From Staphylococcus hominis subsp. hominis (GTDB lineage: Bacteria > Bacillota > Bacilli > Staphylococcales > Staphylococcaceae): a stretch of 64,000 bases of DNA. This document shows positions 27,811-36,832 of this stretch, one piece after another. A model generated the notes under the pieces. It was not told the DNA's origin. It did not search any database and saw only the letters and a program-made list of their open reading frames with translations. The stretch covers positions 62,001-126,000 of the forward strand of contig NZ_PPQE01000025.1 in NCBI RefSeq assembly GCF_002901845.1. The letters are read 5' to 3'. Made by a program: the position numbers and the translations under genes. Numbering within the stretch: position 1 is the first letter of the stretch; every line of letters starts with the position of its first letter.

Positions 27811-28199
27811 ATGACTAATTATCAATTAATTGAGAATATTGCACGTATTCATGAATATTACTTAGAAAAAGTGCATTAAATTATCATGCTACAACACTTT
27901 CTATAGCATTAAGACAAGAAATGTTTGAGAGAAGATTAAAAATGAACCAAGATATTATTTATGTTATTGAGTTAAACCATGATTTTAGAGAACCTTTTGC
28001 TTTCACTTGAGATCAATTTGAAACGAGTACGAAAGTGGTAACGATTGAAATGTTATATACACACCCTCGTTTTCTAAACAGTGGGATAGCTACTAATTTA
28101 AAACTGACATTAGAACAATGGGCGATAGAAAAAATGCTCATTCTATCGAAAGTACAGTGGAGGCCAATAATAAACAAATGCGAAAAGACTTAAAATAAT
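27811..28199 (+). pseudogene. Decayed GNAT acetyltransferase gene
   Basis: Starting at ATG 27811 (GGGAGA upstream) the reading MTNYQLIENIARIHEYYLEKVH stops at 27877. The homologous text continues in another frame (HATTLSIALRQEMFERRLKM, then DIIYVIELNHDFREPFAFT), hits TGA at 28008, resumes with ETSTKVVTIEMLYTHPRFL and a degraded acetyl-CoA loop, and shifts frame again near an A6 run (28130s) into NAHSIESTVEANNKQMRK before ending early. That last string is the typical GNAT C-terminal motif. Two frameshifts, one stop and a missing C-terminus make it non-functional. Confidence 0.8.
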
Positions 28200-28263
28200 A
28201 AAATGAATCAAGCCACATTTCATGTTAAAATAAGTGTTATTGATATATTTAAAGGAGAAATAT

Positions 28264-28641
28264 ATGAAGAAGTGGATTGTACTTTTACTATTAGCGACTT
28301 TAATATTGTCAGCATGTGGTAAAAGTGAAGAAAAAGTATCTTTAGAAAATGATATTAAACAGCTAGAAAAAGAAAATAAAGATTTAAAAAATGAAAAAAA
28401 TAATCTAGAGAAACAAAAAGAAAAGCTCAATGCGCAACGAGAAAAGTTACAAAAAGAAGTAGATAGTTCTGTTGCCAAAGAATCAGTTAAACAAGAAACT
28501 GAAAAATCCAAAAAGGATAACTCAAAACAAACGAATTTATCAAATGAAAGTTCTAGTAGTACTGAAGAACGAAGTAGTGACTCAAATAGTGAACAATCAA
28601 ATAATAATACAAGTTCTAGTTCGTCTACAAAGAGTAACTAA
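28264..28641 (+). CDS. Putative coiled-coil lipoprotein
   Basis: 125 residues from ATG 28264, six bases after AAAGGAG. The signal peptide ends in the lipobox LSAC (cleavage before Cys), so the protein should be lipid-anchored outside the membrane. Residues about 25-75 are a charged Lys/Glu/Asn coiled coil with heptad pattern, and the C-terminus is a Ser/Asn low-complexity tail. I recognise no family; similar short lipoproteins occur in staphylococci. Confidence 0.85.
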   Translation: MKKWIVLLLLATLILSACGKSEEKVSLENDIKQLEKENKDLKNEKNNLEKQKEKLNAQREKLQKEVDSSVAKESVKQETEKSKKDNSKQTNLSNESSSSTEERSSDSNSEQSNNNTSSSSSTKSN

Positions 28642-28795
28642 TATAGGTTTTAAAAGGCTACAGGTTTGGCGATAGAATAAGAAGGGTAATAGTATTTAAA
28701 TACATTTTGAATATAATATCCATATATTTGAAAATAAAGTTTAAAAATATAATAATAAAATTCAGTACATAATTTATAGTATGGGAGAGATAACT

Positions 28796-29092
28796 ATGCA
28801 TGAACATGATTTTCAAATCTTAGAGGGACGTGACATTACACTTCCAGAATTAGGTAAAGAGATTGAAAATATTACTGGACGTACAGTAACTCATTCAACT
28901 GGAGACATTAAACGTGTTGTAGCACACTTGCCAAATTTTGAATCAGAAAGTGATACATTTGTAGCTACTTTCAAACTTAATCATCGTAATGATTATATCG
29001 ATGCAACATTTGTAGCACCTAAAAATCAACGTAATAAGTTAAAAGAGATTCCAGTACATATCGAATTAATAAGTTACATTTCAAAAAATTAA
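28796..29092 (+). CDS. Small conserved protein of unknown function
   Basis: 98 residues from ATG 28796, seven bases after GGGAGAG (the frame is open to ATG 28781, which lacks a ribosome binding site). The protein is soluble, alpha/beta in predicted character (VVAHLPNFES, FVATFKLNHRNDYIDATFVAP) with no signal peptide. No family recognised. It ends in a terminator at 29121. Confidence 0.75.
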   Translation: MHEHDFQILEGRDITLPELGKEIENITGRTVTHSTGDIKRVVAHLPNFESESDTFVATFKLNHRNDYIDATFVAPKNQRNKLKEIPVHIELISYISKN

Positions 29093-29120
29093 TAATCTTT
29101 TAATCAAAATGAACGAAACG

Positions 29121-29159
29121 AAGTGTGTTATGGTTATATACTCCATGTCACACTTTTTT
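29121..29159 (+). terminator. Terminator
   Basis: AAGTGTG (29121-29127) pairs with CACACTT (29149-29155), with ATGG/CCAT inside, followed by T6. Confidence 0.85.
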
Positions 29160-29192
29160 CATAATTGTATTTGGGTAATGGAGTGTGGATAA

Positions 29193-29738
29193 ATGGTTGT
29201 TTATATAGAAACAGAAAGATTGAGATTGCGTGATTGGGAAGAAAAAGATTTATTATCTTTTCAAAAAATGAATGCAAATCCTCAGGTAAGACGCTATTTT
29301 CCAAGTCTATTAAGTTATAGACGTTCAGAATTAGATATGCAACAAATGGATGACATTTTAAAGGAAAAAGGAATTGGGCTGTTTGCTGTTGAGCTTAAAG
29401 AGACAGGAGCATGGTTAGGATATATAGGGTTAAACTACTTACCAAAAGATAGTAAATATCCTTTTGAAAATTTACCTATATATGAAATTGGATGGCGACT
29501 TATCCCTGAAGTATGGGGGAATGGTATTGCTACTGAAGGTGCTATGGCTGTTTTAGAGTATGCAAAAGAAAAAGGCATAGAAGAAGTATTTAGTCTTACA
29601 GCTGAGGGCAATTTGGCCTCTCGAAAAGTAATGGAAAAAATTGGAATGTCATTATTTGATTATTTTGAACTACCTGAACTAAGTAAATATCATCCACTTA
29701 AAAGACATGTAAGATATCAAAAAAAGTTAAACATATAA
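29193..29738 (+). CDS. GNAT family acetyltransferase, RimJ/RimL-like
   Basis: 181 residues. IETERLRLRDWEEKDL is the start typical of acetyltransf_3 proteins; YEIGWRLIPEVWGNGIATEGAMAVLEYA holds the acetyl-CoA loop; NLASRKVMEKIGM is motif B. Such enzymes acetylate ribosomal-protein N-termini, aminoglycosides or small amines; the substrate here is unknown. The ATG at 29193 is preceded by GGAG with about eight bases of spacing. Confidence 0.88.
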   Translation: MVVYIETERLRLRDWEEKDLLSFQKMNANPQVRRYFPSLLSYRRSELDMQQMDDILKEKGIGLFAVELKETGAWLGYIGLNYLPKDSKYPFENLPIYEIGWRLIPEVWGNGIATEGAMAVLEYAKEKGIEEVFSLTAEGNLASRKVMEKIGMSLFDYFELPELSKYHPLKRHVRYQKKLNI

Positions 29739-29908
29739 ATATTAATAAAGACTAGAAAATAGATAGAAACCCCAGAGGTTTTTTAGCATATTAAAAGTCA
29801 TGGGCTACATAAAAAATGTGACGATAAAAAACAAATTTATTGCTAGTCCTAAACCTAAATATAGAAACACTCAACACGAAAGTCTCTACATTTGGGTGCC
29901 GAAACCAG
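29739..29908. other. Short intergenic region with a weak hairpin, no gene seen
   Basis: Contains GAAACCCCAGAGGTTTTTTAG (about 29767-29787), a small AACC/GGTT hairpin with T6 that could be the first terminator of the RimJ-like gene. The rest shows no ORF. Confidence 0.4.
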
Positions 29909-29953
29909 GATGGGCCAACGAATTCAAAAAGAATTCGTTGGCCCATCTTTTTT
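29909..29953 (+). terminator. Strong terminator between convergent genes
   Basis: A 17-bp perfect stem, GATGGGCCAACGAATTC (29909-29925) with its complement at 29931-29947, five-A loop, then T6 on the plus strand. Confidence 0.9.
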
Positions 29954-29963
29954 ATAGTATTAA

Positions 29964-30530
29964 TCAATCATAGGTTCTAACACCAAGAGGTTTATAATTA
30001 AGTAATCCATCAATTAGAGCCTCTTTAGTGTCATATAAAGGTGCTAACGCTTTATATTTTTTATCGATAAAACCTTCTTCAATCATATGATCAATCAAAG
30101 TTTGAAGCGGATTAAAGAATCCATTTAAATTAAAGATGCCGATTGGTTTTTGATGTATACCAATTTGTGCCCAGCTATACATTTCGAAAAATTCTTCAAG
30201 AGAACCAGCTCCTCCTGGTGTCATAACAAAAGCATCTGCTAATTCAGTCATTTTTTCTTTGCGTTCGTGCATTGAGTCTACAAGAATGAGCTCACTTACT
30301 TTTTGACTAGTAATTTCACGTTCATCTAACATTTTAGGCATCACTCCAATTGCATGGCCTCCGTAATCTAGTACGCCGTCTTGAATAGCGCCCATGATAC
30401 CTACTGAACCAGCTCCAAAAATGAGTTCATAACCTTGTTCAGCCATATATTTTCCTAATTGATACGCTTCTTTAACATAAATGGGATTATTCCCTTTACT
30501 TGCTCCACAATATACTGCTATACGTTTCAT
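29964..30530 (-). CDS. LOG family protein (cytokinin riboside 5'-monophosphate phosphoribohydrolase type, TIGR00730)
   Basis: 188 residues with the diagnostic TPGGAGSLEEFFE motif (PGGxGSxxE) and MHERKEKM. Enzymes of this family cleave adenine-type nucleotides (AMP or N6-substituted AMP) to free base plus ribose 5-phosphate; older annotations call them lysine decarboxylases. It overlaps the upstream yaiI-type gene by four bases, so these minus-strand genes form an operon. Confidence 0.92.
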   Translation of the reverse strand: MKRIAVYCGASKGNNPIYVKEAYQLGKYMAEQGYELIFGAGSVGIMGAIQDGVLDYGGHAIGVMPKMLDEREITSQKVSELILVDSMHERKEKMTELADAFVMTPGGAGSLEEFFEMYSWAQIGIHQKPIGIFNLNGFFNPLQTLIDHMIEEGFIDKKYKALAPLYDTKEALIDGLLNYKPLGVRTYD

Positions 30531-30988
30531 TTTGTATCCTCCATTAATTGATTAAGTAAGGTTTGAAAAACATCACAAAAATACTGTCGGTCTTCTTTTG
30601 AAAAAGGGGAGGGTCCTTTATGACGTCCACCTTGTTTTCTAATTTGTGCATTATTATAACGCTGTTGAAGTAATATATCTATATTATTTTCGTTATAGAT
30701 AAATCCTTTATGATGCATTATAATTCTAGCTTTCTTTAGTAATAAACTAGCTAATCCATAGTCTTGAGTAATCACAATATCACTCGTTGTTACAAGTTGT
30801 ATAATTTTGTAATCAACTGCATCTGGTCCATCGTCAACGTATAGTATATTTACATGACTTGGATAATGAGAATGAGAAAAATGACTAAAGCTCCGTAAAA
30901 TCGTAACAAAAAAGCCTGTCTCAGCTGTTAAATCAATAATTTCATTAACGACTGGACAAGCATCACCATCAACAAATATGGTTGTCAT
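30527..30988 (-). CDS. YaiI/YqxD family protein (UPF0178)
   Basis: 153 residues with the family pattern: MTTIFVDGDACPVVNEI at the start, VDDGPDAVDYKII and ITQDYGLASLLLKK in the middle, and KQGGRHKGPSPFSKEDRQYF near the end. The fold is NYN/PIN-like with conserved acidic residues, suggesting a nuclease, but no activity is established. The start overlaps the stop of the upstream gene by one base and the stop overlaps the LOG gene by four. Confidence 0.92.
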   Translation of the reverse strand: MTTIFVDGDACPVVNEIIDLTAETGFFVTILRSFSHFSHSHYPSHVNILYVDDGPDAVDYKIIQLVTTSDIVITQDYGLASLLLKKARIIMHHKGFIYNENNIDILLQQRYNNAQIRKQGGRHKGPSPFSKEDRQYFCDVFQTLLNQLMEDTK

Positions 30989-31464
30989 TATTTATTTGTA
31001 ACCTTTTCTGAATGTAACGCTTTATCTTGAGTAATAATACTGTCAGCATTATAGTTATCATATTTCTTCATTTCTTTAATTCGCTGTTTTTCATTATGTT
31101 TTTGAATTTTTTCTTCTTCTTTATGACGTTTATCAATATTTTTTTGAAGTTTTTTCTCTAATTTAGAAGATTGTTTATGGTTCTTTTTAGCTAATTTTGA
31201 TCCTTTTTTCTTAATATATTTAGGATCATTTTCTTTAGCAATTTTTTTGAGTTCACGCTTATTATCGAACTCTTGTTTTTTACCACCAAAGTAATCTTTA
31301 ACACTAGATGCCTTATTTGCTACCGTATGTGTAGCATGTGAAGTTGCATGCGAAGCTTTTTGAACATCTGGATGAGACTTAATTTTTTTACGTTCTACAA
31401 CTAGTGGTACGATAAATATCGGTAACACGTTAATTGCTGTTTTAATAACTTGTTTTTTGTCCAT
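30988..31464 (-). CDS. Lys-rich conserved protein of unknown function
   Basis: 158 residues from the ATG at 31464, which has GGGGG eight bases upstream; a longer frame to 31533 lacks this. One hydrophobic segment (TAINVLPIFIVPLVV, residues 8-22) is followed by a very basic, Lys/Glu-rich, helical tail, probably a coiled coil, that could bind nucleic acid or anionic polymers. Not recognised. First gene of a three-gene minus-strand operon with yaiI-type and LOG genes. Confidence 0.75.
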   Translation of the reverse strand: MDKKQVIKTAINVLPIFIVPLVVERKKIKSHPDVQKASHATSHATHTVANKASSVKDYFGGKKQEFDNKRELKKIAKENDPKYIKKKGSKLAKKNHKQSSKLEKKLQKNIDKRHKEEEKIQKHNEKQRIKEMKKYDNYNADSIITQDKALHSEKVTNK

Positions 31465-31563
31465 ACTCGTTGCCCCCATAAAATTTTCTTTCTCTTTCAT
31501 TACCCTATGATACAGGAATTCAAACGATTGCACTAGATTAAAATAGTTATCTAAATTTTTTAT

Positions 31564-31597
31564 AAAAAAACACTAAAATTCAAAAAGAATTTTAGTG
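31564..31597 (-). terminator. uppP terminator
   Basis: CACTAAAATTC (31571-31581) and GAATTTTAGTG (31587-31597) form a perfect 11-bp stem; the A-run at 31564-31570 is the U-tract of the minus-strand transcript. Confidence 0.9.
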
Positions 31598-31605
31598 TGA
31601 TATCA

Positions 31606-32475
31606 TTAAATACCTTTACCAATACCGAATCCGAAATAAAGAATAGCAATGAAAATAACTAGTACGATTCGATAAATCGCAAATGGTACTAACTTCACTT
31701 TATTAATTAAATGTAAGAACGTTTTAATTGCAATTAAACCGACAATAAATGCTGCTAAGAATCCAATAATATAAAATGGGACATGTGCAAGATCAATATA
31801 TTGATAATTTTTAAGTAATGATAATGCACTTGCAGCTAACATAATTGGGACTGCCATAATAAACGTGAAATCAGAAGCAGATTTATGATTGAGTTTCATT
31901 AATACCCCAGTAGAAATTGTTGATCCAGATCTACTGAAACCAGGCCACATTGCAACTGCTTGAGAAATACCAATGACAAATGCTTGGAAATAATTAATTT
32001 GATCGACTGTTTGCGGGTGCTTTACTTTAGTACTGTATTTATCAGCAATAATCATATAAATAGCACCAATGAATAAACCAATCATTACAGTGGGTACACT
32101 AAATAAATGCGCTTCAATAAAGTCATCAAAAAGAACACCTAAAATTCCAGCTGGAATCATACCTACTAATACATGGAGTAAGTTCAATCGGCGAGGTTTA
32201 GAACGCATTCCCTCACTATGAGCAACATGTTTGTATTTTCCGATATGTAACATTTCGAAGTAACGTTCACGGAACACCCATGCAGCAGCAAACACAGAAC
32301 CGAGTTGAATGACAATTTTAAAAGTAAAAGCTGAATGAGAACCTAAAAATTGAGACGATTGTAACCACATATCATCTACAAGAATCATATGTCCTGTAGA
32401 TGAAACAGGAGCAAATTCAGTAAGACCTTCTACAATACCTAAAATTAACGCCTTAATAAATTCAATAATTATCAT
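31606..32475 (-). CDS. uppP: Undecaprenyl-diphosphate phosphatase UppP (BacA)
   Basis: 289 residues, eight or so membrane helices. The two BacA motifs are present: GIVEGLTEFAPVSSTGHMILV (catalytic E and S region) and MWPGFSRSGSTISTGVL. It dephosphorylates undecaprenyl diphosphate to recycle the wall lipid carrier and gives bacitracin tolerance. I moved the start to 32475 (MIIIEFIKALI), preceded by AAGAGG; the frame is open 13 codons further. Divergent from the CydDC-like operon. Confidence 0.95.
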   Translation of the reverse strand: MIIIEFIKALILGIVEGLTEFAPVSSTGHMILVDDMWLQSSQFLGSHSAFTFKIVIQLGSVFAAAWVFRERYFEMLHIGKYKHVAHSEGMRSKPRRLNLLHVLVGMIPAGILGVLFDDFIEAHLFSVPTVMIGLFIGAIYMIIADKYSTKVKHPQTVDQINYFQAFVIGISQAVAMWPGFSRSGSTISTGVLMKLNHKSASDFTFIMAVPIMLAASALSLLKNYQYIDLAHVPFYIIGFLAAFIVGLIAIKTFLHLINKVKLVPFAIYRIVLVIFIAILYFGFGIGKGI

Positions 32476-32762
32476 AAGTAACCTCTTTCTTTTATGTAAA
32501 AAATGAACTTTCATTTATGCTAAATGTTTTATTTTAAAAAATTCACTTTATTATCATAGCATATTGAAATAATAATTTACTAATAATTACCGGTGGATAT
32601 GACAATAATGTCATGTTGTTTTGAAATAAAAAAACTATTTTGTTGTATTGTGTGGAAGATGATTAATTCAAAGAAATGACATAATATTGTCACTTAACTT
32701 TGAAATCAATTAAATGATTATTTGTGATCAAGCTTCTATAATAAAGCATTAGGTGAAGAAAT

Positions 32763-34406
32763 TTGAAAAATTTAATGAGTTTAGTCTTTAAATATAAATT
32801 ATTTCCAATTTTTATGGGGATGATTAGTGTATTGTTAGCCATATGTGTAGTGATTCAAAATATTGGAATTGCTAGGTTTTTGAATCAAGTCTTGTACCAC
32901 AAGGTTTCAGCTATTTATCCATTGTTATTTACTATTTTAATCGTATTAATTTTGAGAGTAACGTTTAATATGTTGAATCAACGATTAGGTGATATTTTAG
33001 CTTACAAAGTTAAACATGACCTTCGTCAAAAAATAGTAACAAGTAAGTCTAAAGCTTCAATTGGCGTACAAACAAACATTTTAACTGAAGTTATAGATGG
33101 AATTACACCCTTTTTTAATAATTACTTGCCACAAGTGTTTAAATCTATGTGCATACCTTTCGTCATTATTATTGTAATGTGTTTTATACATCTTAATACT
33201 GCTATTATTATGGCGGTTACTGCACCATTTATTCCATTATTTTATATTATTTTTGGCTTGAAAACACGAGACGAATCCAAAGAACAAATGACGTATTTAA
33301 ATCAATTTAGCCAACGCTTTTTAAATATAGCTAAAGGTTTGATTACTTTAAGACTATTTAGACGAACAACGGAAACGGAAAATCACATATATAAAGAGAG
33401 CACACGCTTTAGGGATTTAACGATGAAAATTTTGAAAAGTGCATTTCTATCTGGCCTTATGCTTGAGTTTATAAGTATGTTAGGTATTGGTTTAATTGCA
33501 CTAGAAGCGACATTAAGTTTAGTCGTGTTTCACCATATCAACTTTAAAATTGCTGTAATTGCGATTATTTTAGCGCCAGAATTTTACAATGCAATTAAAG
33601 ATTTAGGTCAAGCCTTCCATACTGGTAAACAAAGTGAAGGAGCAAGTGATATTATTTTTGATTTTTTAAATAATGTTGAAGAATCAATTATCAACACGCC
33701 TACCATAAATCAGAATCAGCAAAATCAAATTTATTTCGATAAAGTAAGTTATCAATATCCTAATACGACTCTATATGCCTTAAAAGATATAACTTTTTCG
33801 ATCAATCAAGGAGAAAAAATTGCAATTGTTGGTCCAAGTGGCGCTGGAAAATCCACATTAGCGAATCTTATTCAGCAAATGATAACACCTACAAAAGGTC
33901 GCATTATATTTAATTCTGAAGTTACAGATATAGGTATGTTAAACCAACGGCCATATATTTTTTCAGCGTCTGTTAAAGATAATATTACAATGTTTAATGA
34001 GGTTTCAGATGAAAAAATTTTACAAACTTTAGAAACAGTAGGACTTAAAGAAAAGATTTTAAGCTTAAATAAAGGAATTCACACTGTAATTGGTGAAGGT
34101 GGGGAAATGTTATCTGGGGGTCAAATGAGAAGAATAGAACTTTGTAGAGTACTATTACTACGTCCAAGTATTCTAATATTTGACGAGCCTACTACAGGTT
34201 TAGATATTGAAACTGAACGTGTTGTTCAACAAACATTAGAGCATAACTTTAAGCATGCTACCACAATTACAATCGCACATCGTAATTCGACTATACGTCG
34301 TGCAACCCGACGTTTATATGTAAAAGAAGGTCATCTTATTAAAGATGATAATCGAATTTCTACGCAATTAAATAAGGTGGTGAATAAAGATGAAACCACA
34401 TATTAA
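32763..34406 (+). CDS. ABC exporter half-transporter, CydD-like
   Basis: 547 residues: six-helix ABC membrane domain (1-310) fused to an ATPase with Walker A VGPSGAGKST, signature LSGGQMRRIELCR and Walker B ILIFDEPTTGLD. Together with the next gene it resembles the CydDC thiol-reductant exporter needed for cytochrome bd assembly. TTG start with AGGTGAAG upstream. The end overlaps the next gene by 17 bases. No cydAB genes are nearby, so the cytochrome link is from family similarity only. Confidence 0.85.
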   Translation: MKNLMSLVFKYKLFPIFMGMISVLLAICVVIQNIGIARFLNQVLYHKVSAIYPLLFTILIVLILRVTFNMLNQRLGDILAYKVKHDLRQKIVTSKSKASIGVQTNILTEVIDGITPFFNNYLPQVFKSMCIPFVIIIVMCFIHLNTAIIMAVTAPFIPLFYIIFGLKTRDESKEQMTYLNQFSQRFLNIAKGLITLRLFRRTTETENHIYKESTRFRDLTMKILKSAFLSGLMLEFISMLGIGLIALEATLSLVVFHHINFKIAVIAIILAPEFYNAIKDLGQAFHTGKQSEGASDIIFDFLNNVEESIINTPTINQNQQNQIYFDKVSYQYPNTTLYALKDITFSINQGEKIAIVGPSGAGKSTLANLIQQMITPTKGRIIFNSEVTDIGMLNQRPYIFSASVKDNITMFNEVSDEKILQTLETVGLKEKILSLNKGIHTVIGEGGEMLSGGQMRRIELCRVLLLRPSILIFDEPTTGLDIETERVVQQTLEHNFKHATTITIAHRNSTIRRATRRLYVKEGHLIKDDNRISTQLNKVVNKDETTY

Positions 34407-36057
34407 ATTTCATTTAGATAAAGATTTATTTTTAGCAATATTAGTAAGCATTACTGGAAGCCTAATAGCACTTACAATGTTCTTTTTAAGTGGATATATG
34501 GTAACTCAAAGTGCACTAGGCATGCCTATTTACGCATTGATGATACTTGTCGTTTCTGTAAAATTATTTGGATTTTTACGTGCTATGACGCGATATGTTG
34601 AAAGGTTATTATCCCATCGAACTACATTTACAATGTTAAGGAATATAAGAGTACAGTTTGTAAAGCAACTTTTTCCAAGAGTGCCTAATATTTATCGTAA
34701 ATTTAGATCGAGCGATTTAATCTCAAGAATGGTCAATAAAGTAGAGGCACTACAAAATATATATTTACGTGTATATTATCCTCCTTTTGTAATAGGTTTA
34801 ACTGCGCTAATTGTTGCTGTTGCATTAATTTATTTTAGTATTGCTCATGCTATTTTAATTGTCATAAGTATGCTATTTTATTTATGGATTATACCATGGC
34901 TAAGTGCTAAGCGTGTACGCATACTTAAACAACAAGTTACTACTCATGAACAAAAAATGTTAGGTGAGTTTTATGATTATAAAGCGGGTTATCAAGAGTT
35001 AATTACTTTTAATCAACAAGATGCATATAAAAAGAAAGTCGTTAAGTCATTAGAATACTATGATAGATTACAAGCTAAAGAAAATCGTTTTTTAACATTT
35101 TATGATTATATATTGAATCTCATTTCTATTATAACGATTTTTTTAAGTTTAGCTTTAGCCGTGGTACAAATTGAACATGGATATTTAGATGTTATATATG
35201 TAACGAGTATGATATTAATGATTTTAACTTTGTTCGAACAGGCTATTCCAATGAGTAATTTTGCTTATTATAAAGCAGATACAGATCAAGCGTTAACAGA
35301 TATTAATGAGGTGTTTCATTCTTCGATCACTACACCTGAGTTAACTGTACAGACGAAACAAGAACCTGTATTTAGTATTTCTAATCTAAACTTTAAATAT
35401 TTTAATCAAGAAACATTAGTATTAAACGATATTAATTTAACCATCCATAAAGGTGAAAAAGTAGCTATCATTGGACCTTCTGGTTCAGGGAAAAGTACGT
35501 TAATGCAACTGCTATGTGGATTATATGAAATAGAAGAAGGTCGTGTTGAGTTATACGGACAATCTATTACTCAAATTAATGAAAACGATAGATATAATGA
35601 AATCAATGCGTTATTACAATCCCAACAAATATTTGATGGTACTGTTAGAGAAAATTTATTATCTAATCAAAAAGATGAAAACTTAATCGATGTTTTAAAT
35701 ATGTTGAATTTAAGTTACTTAAATTTGAACACGCAATTGACTTTAGATGGAACTTCTTTATCTGGCGGTGAAATTCAACGTTTATCTTTAGCACGTTTAT
35801 TTTTAAAATCATCTAACATTTGGCTATTAGATGAGCCAACTACAGCGCTTGATAAAGATAATACGACCAATGTAATGAAAGAAATTAACAAGCAAGCAGA
35901 AACATTAGTTGTTGCTACACATGATTTAGACTTACTTCCATATTTCGATACCATTATCGTAATGGTTGAAGGTGAGGTTGTTGAGTACGGAGATTATGTA
36001 TCATTAAGTCAAAATAAGGGTTATTTAAATCGCATGATTCATATTAATAAATTATAA
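34390..36057 (+). CDS. ABC exporter half-transporter, CydC-like
   Basis: 555 residues. The membrane domain contains SGYMVTQSALGMPIYAL and GFLRAMTRYVERLLSHRTTF, the segment that distinguishes CydC. ATPase motifs: IGPSGSGKST, LSGGEIQRLSLAR, IWLLDEPTTALD. It would form a heterodimer with the CydD-like protein and export glutathione, cysteine or a similar thiol (by family). Translation is coupled to the upstream gene by the 17-base overlap. A bidirectional terminator separates it from mgrA. Confidence 0.86.
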   Translation: MKPHIKFHLDKDLFLAILVSITGSLIALTMFFLSGYMVTQSALGMPIYALMILVVSVKLFGFLRAMTRYVERLLSHRTTFTMLRNIRVQFVKQLFPRVPNIYRKFRSSDLISRMVNKVEALQNIYLRVYYPPFVIGLTALIVAVALIYFSIAHAILIVISMLFYLWIIPWLSAKRVRILKQQVTTHEQKMLGEFYDYKAGYQELITFNQQDAYKKKVVKSLEYYDRLQAKENRFLTFYDYILNLISIITIFLSLALAVVQIEHGYLDVIYVTSMILMILTLFEQAIPMSNFAYYKADTDQALTDINEVFHSSITTPELTVQTKQEPVFSISNLNFKYFNQETLVLNDINLTIHKGEKVAIIGPSGSGKSTLMQLLCGLYEIEEGRVELYGQSITQINENDRYNEINALLQSQQIFDGTVRENLLSNQKDENLIDVLNMLNLSYLNLNTQLTLDGTSLSGGEIQRLSLARLFLKSSNIWLLDEPTTALDKDNTTNVMKEINKQAETLVVATHDLDLLPYFDTIIVMVEGEVVEYGDYVSLSQNKGYLNRMIHINKL

Positions 36058-36060
36058 AAT

Positions 36061-36103
36061 AAAAAACCTGAGATAGCTTTAAAAAATGATCTCAGGTTTT
36101 CTA
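36061..36103. terminator. Bidirectional terminator between cydC-like gene and mgrA
   Basis: AAACCTGAGAT (36064-36074) and ATCTCAGGTTT (36089-36099) form a perfect stem flanked by A6 and T4, usable from both sides. Confidence 0.85.
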
Positions 36104-36172
36104 CTATTGATAAATATATAAATTACATTTTGAAATGAATAACTTTAATTAGTTTAGTACTAGCATGTCACA

Positions 36173-36610
36173 TTATTTGTTTTCGGTAAAAGCAGTAATA
36201 ATTTTACCTAATAGACGATTAAGTTCATGGACTTCATCGTTACTCAAAGAAGAAGCGATGGCAACTTTTTGAGATGCATCACTTAATTCGGGTTTAATAT
36301 TTTCACTTTTTTCAGTAAGATGAATAAATACTTCACGTTGGTCAATTTCAGAACGTTCCCGTTTAATTAAATCAACGTTCTCCATTCTTTTTAGTAAGGG
36401 TGATACTGTACCTGTATCTAAAGCTAATTCAGTGACTACTTTCTTAACATTTACAGGGGATTCTTCCCATAAAATACTTAAAACTAAGAATTGTGGGTAA
36501 GTAAGATTGTACTTTTTAAAGACTTTGTTTGAATAGTAGCGATTTACTTGTCTTTGTGCATTGTACAAACTAAAACAAAGTTGCTCTTTTAAATTGTGTT
36601 GTTCAGACAT
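36173..36610 (-). CDS. mgrA: MarR/SarA-family global regulator MgrA
   Basis: 145 residues from the ATG at 36610, which has GGAGGAGAA upstream; 29 codons of open frame before it are not credible. The protein is close to S. aureus MgrA throughout, including Cys12 in [12 protein letters not shown], whose oxidation releases it from DNA, the helix [19 protein letters not shown] and the wing [14 protein letters not shown]. MgrA controls autolysis, surface proteins and efflux pumps including NorA, which is also in this window. Confidence 0.95.
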   Translation of the reverse strand: MSEQHNLKEQLCFSLYNAQRQVNRYYSNKVFKKYNLTYPQFLVLSILWEESPVNVKKVVTELALDTGTVSPLLKRMENVDLIKRERSEIDQREVFIHLTEKSENIKPELSDASQKVAIASSLSNDEVHELNRLLGKIITAFTENK

Positions 36611-36832
36611 TAAAGTTCTCCTCCAGACATTTATCCGTTTCTCTTTATTTCGGATTAAAGTTCGTCTATGTTGTGTAAAATATAAATTATCACACACTTC
36701 ATTTCAATGCCATGCTAAAATTAAAGTATGCTTAAATTTTAGAAGAAAACACTATTTTAATCAAGTGTAATCTAACGTACATTTTTATAATATTAATTTC
36801 AAATACATTTTATATAGAAATGAGTTTTTAAA

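Noticed and set aside
28472..28675. 67-residue ORF overlapping the lipoprotein gene
   Set aside because: Different frame of the low-complexity Ser/Asn tail, without ribosome binding site.
29739..29908. Small RNA such as an Rsa family member upstream of the terminator at 29909
   Set aside because: No promoter or conserved C-rich motif that I could recognise; left as intergenic.
36793..36832. Zur box upstream of the CobW gene
   Set aside because: No sequence close to a Zur consensus with dyad symmetry was found.
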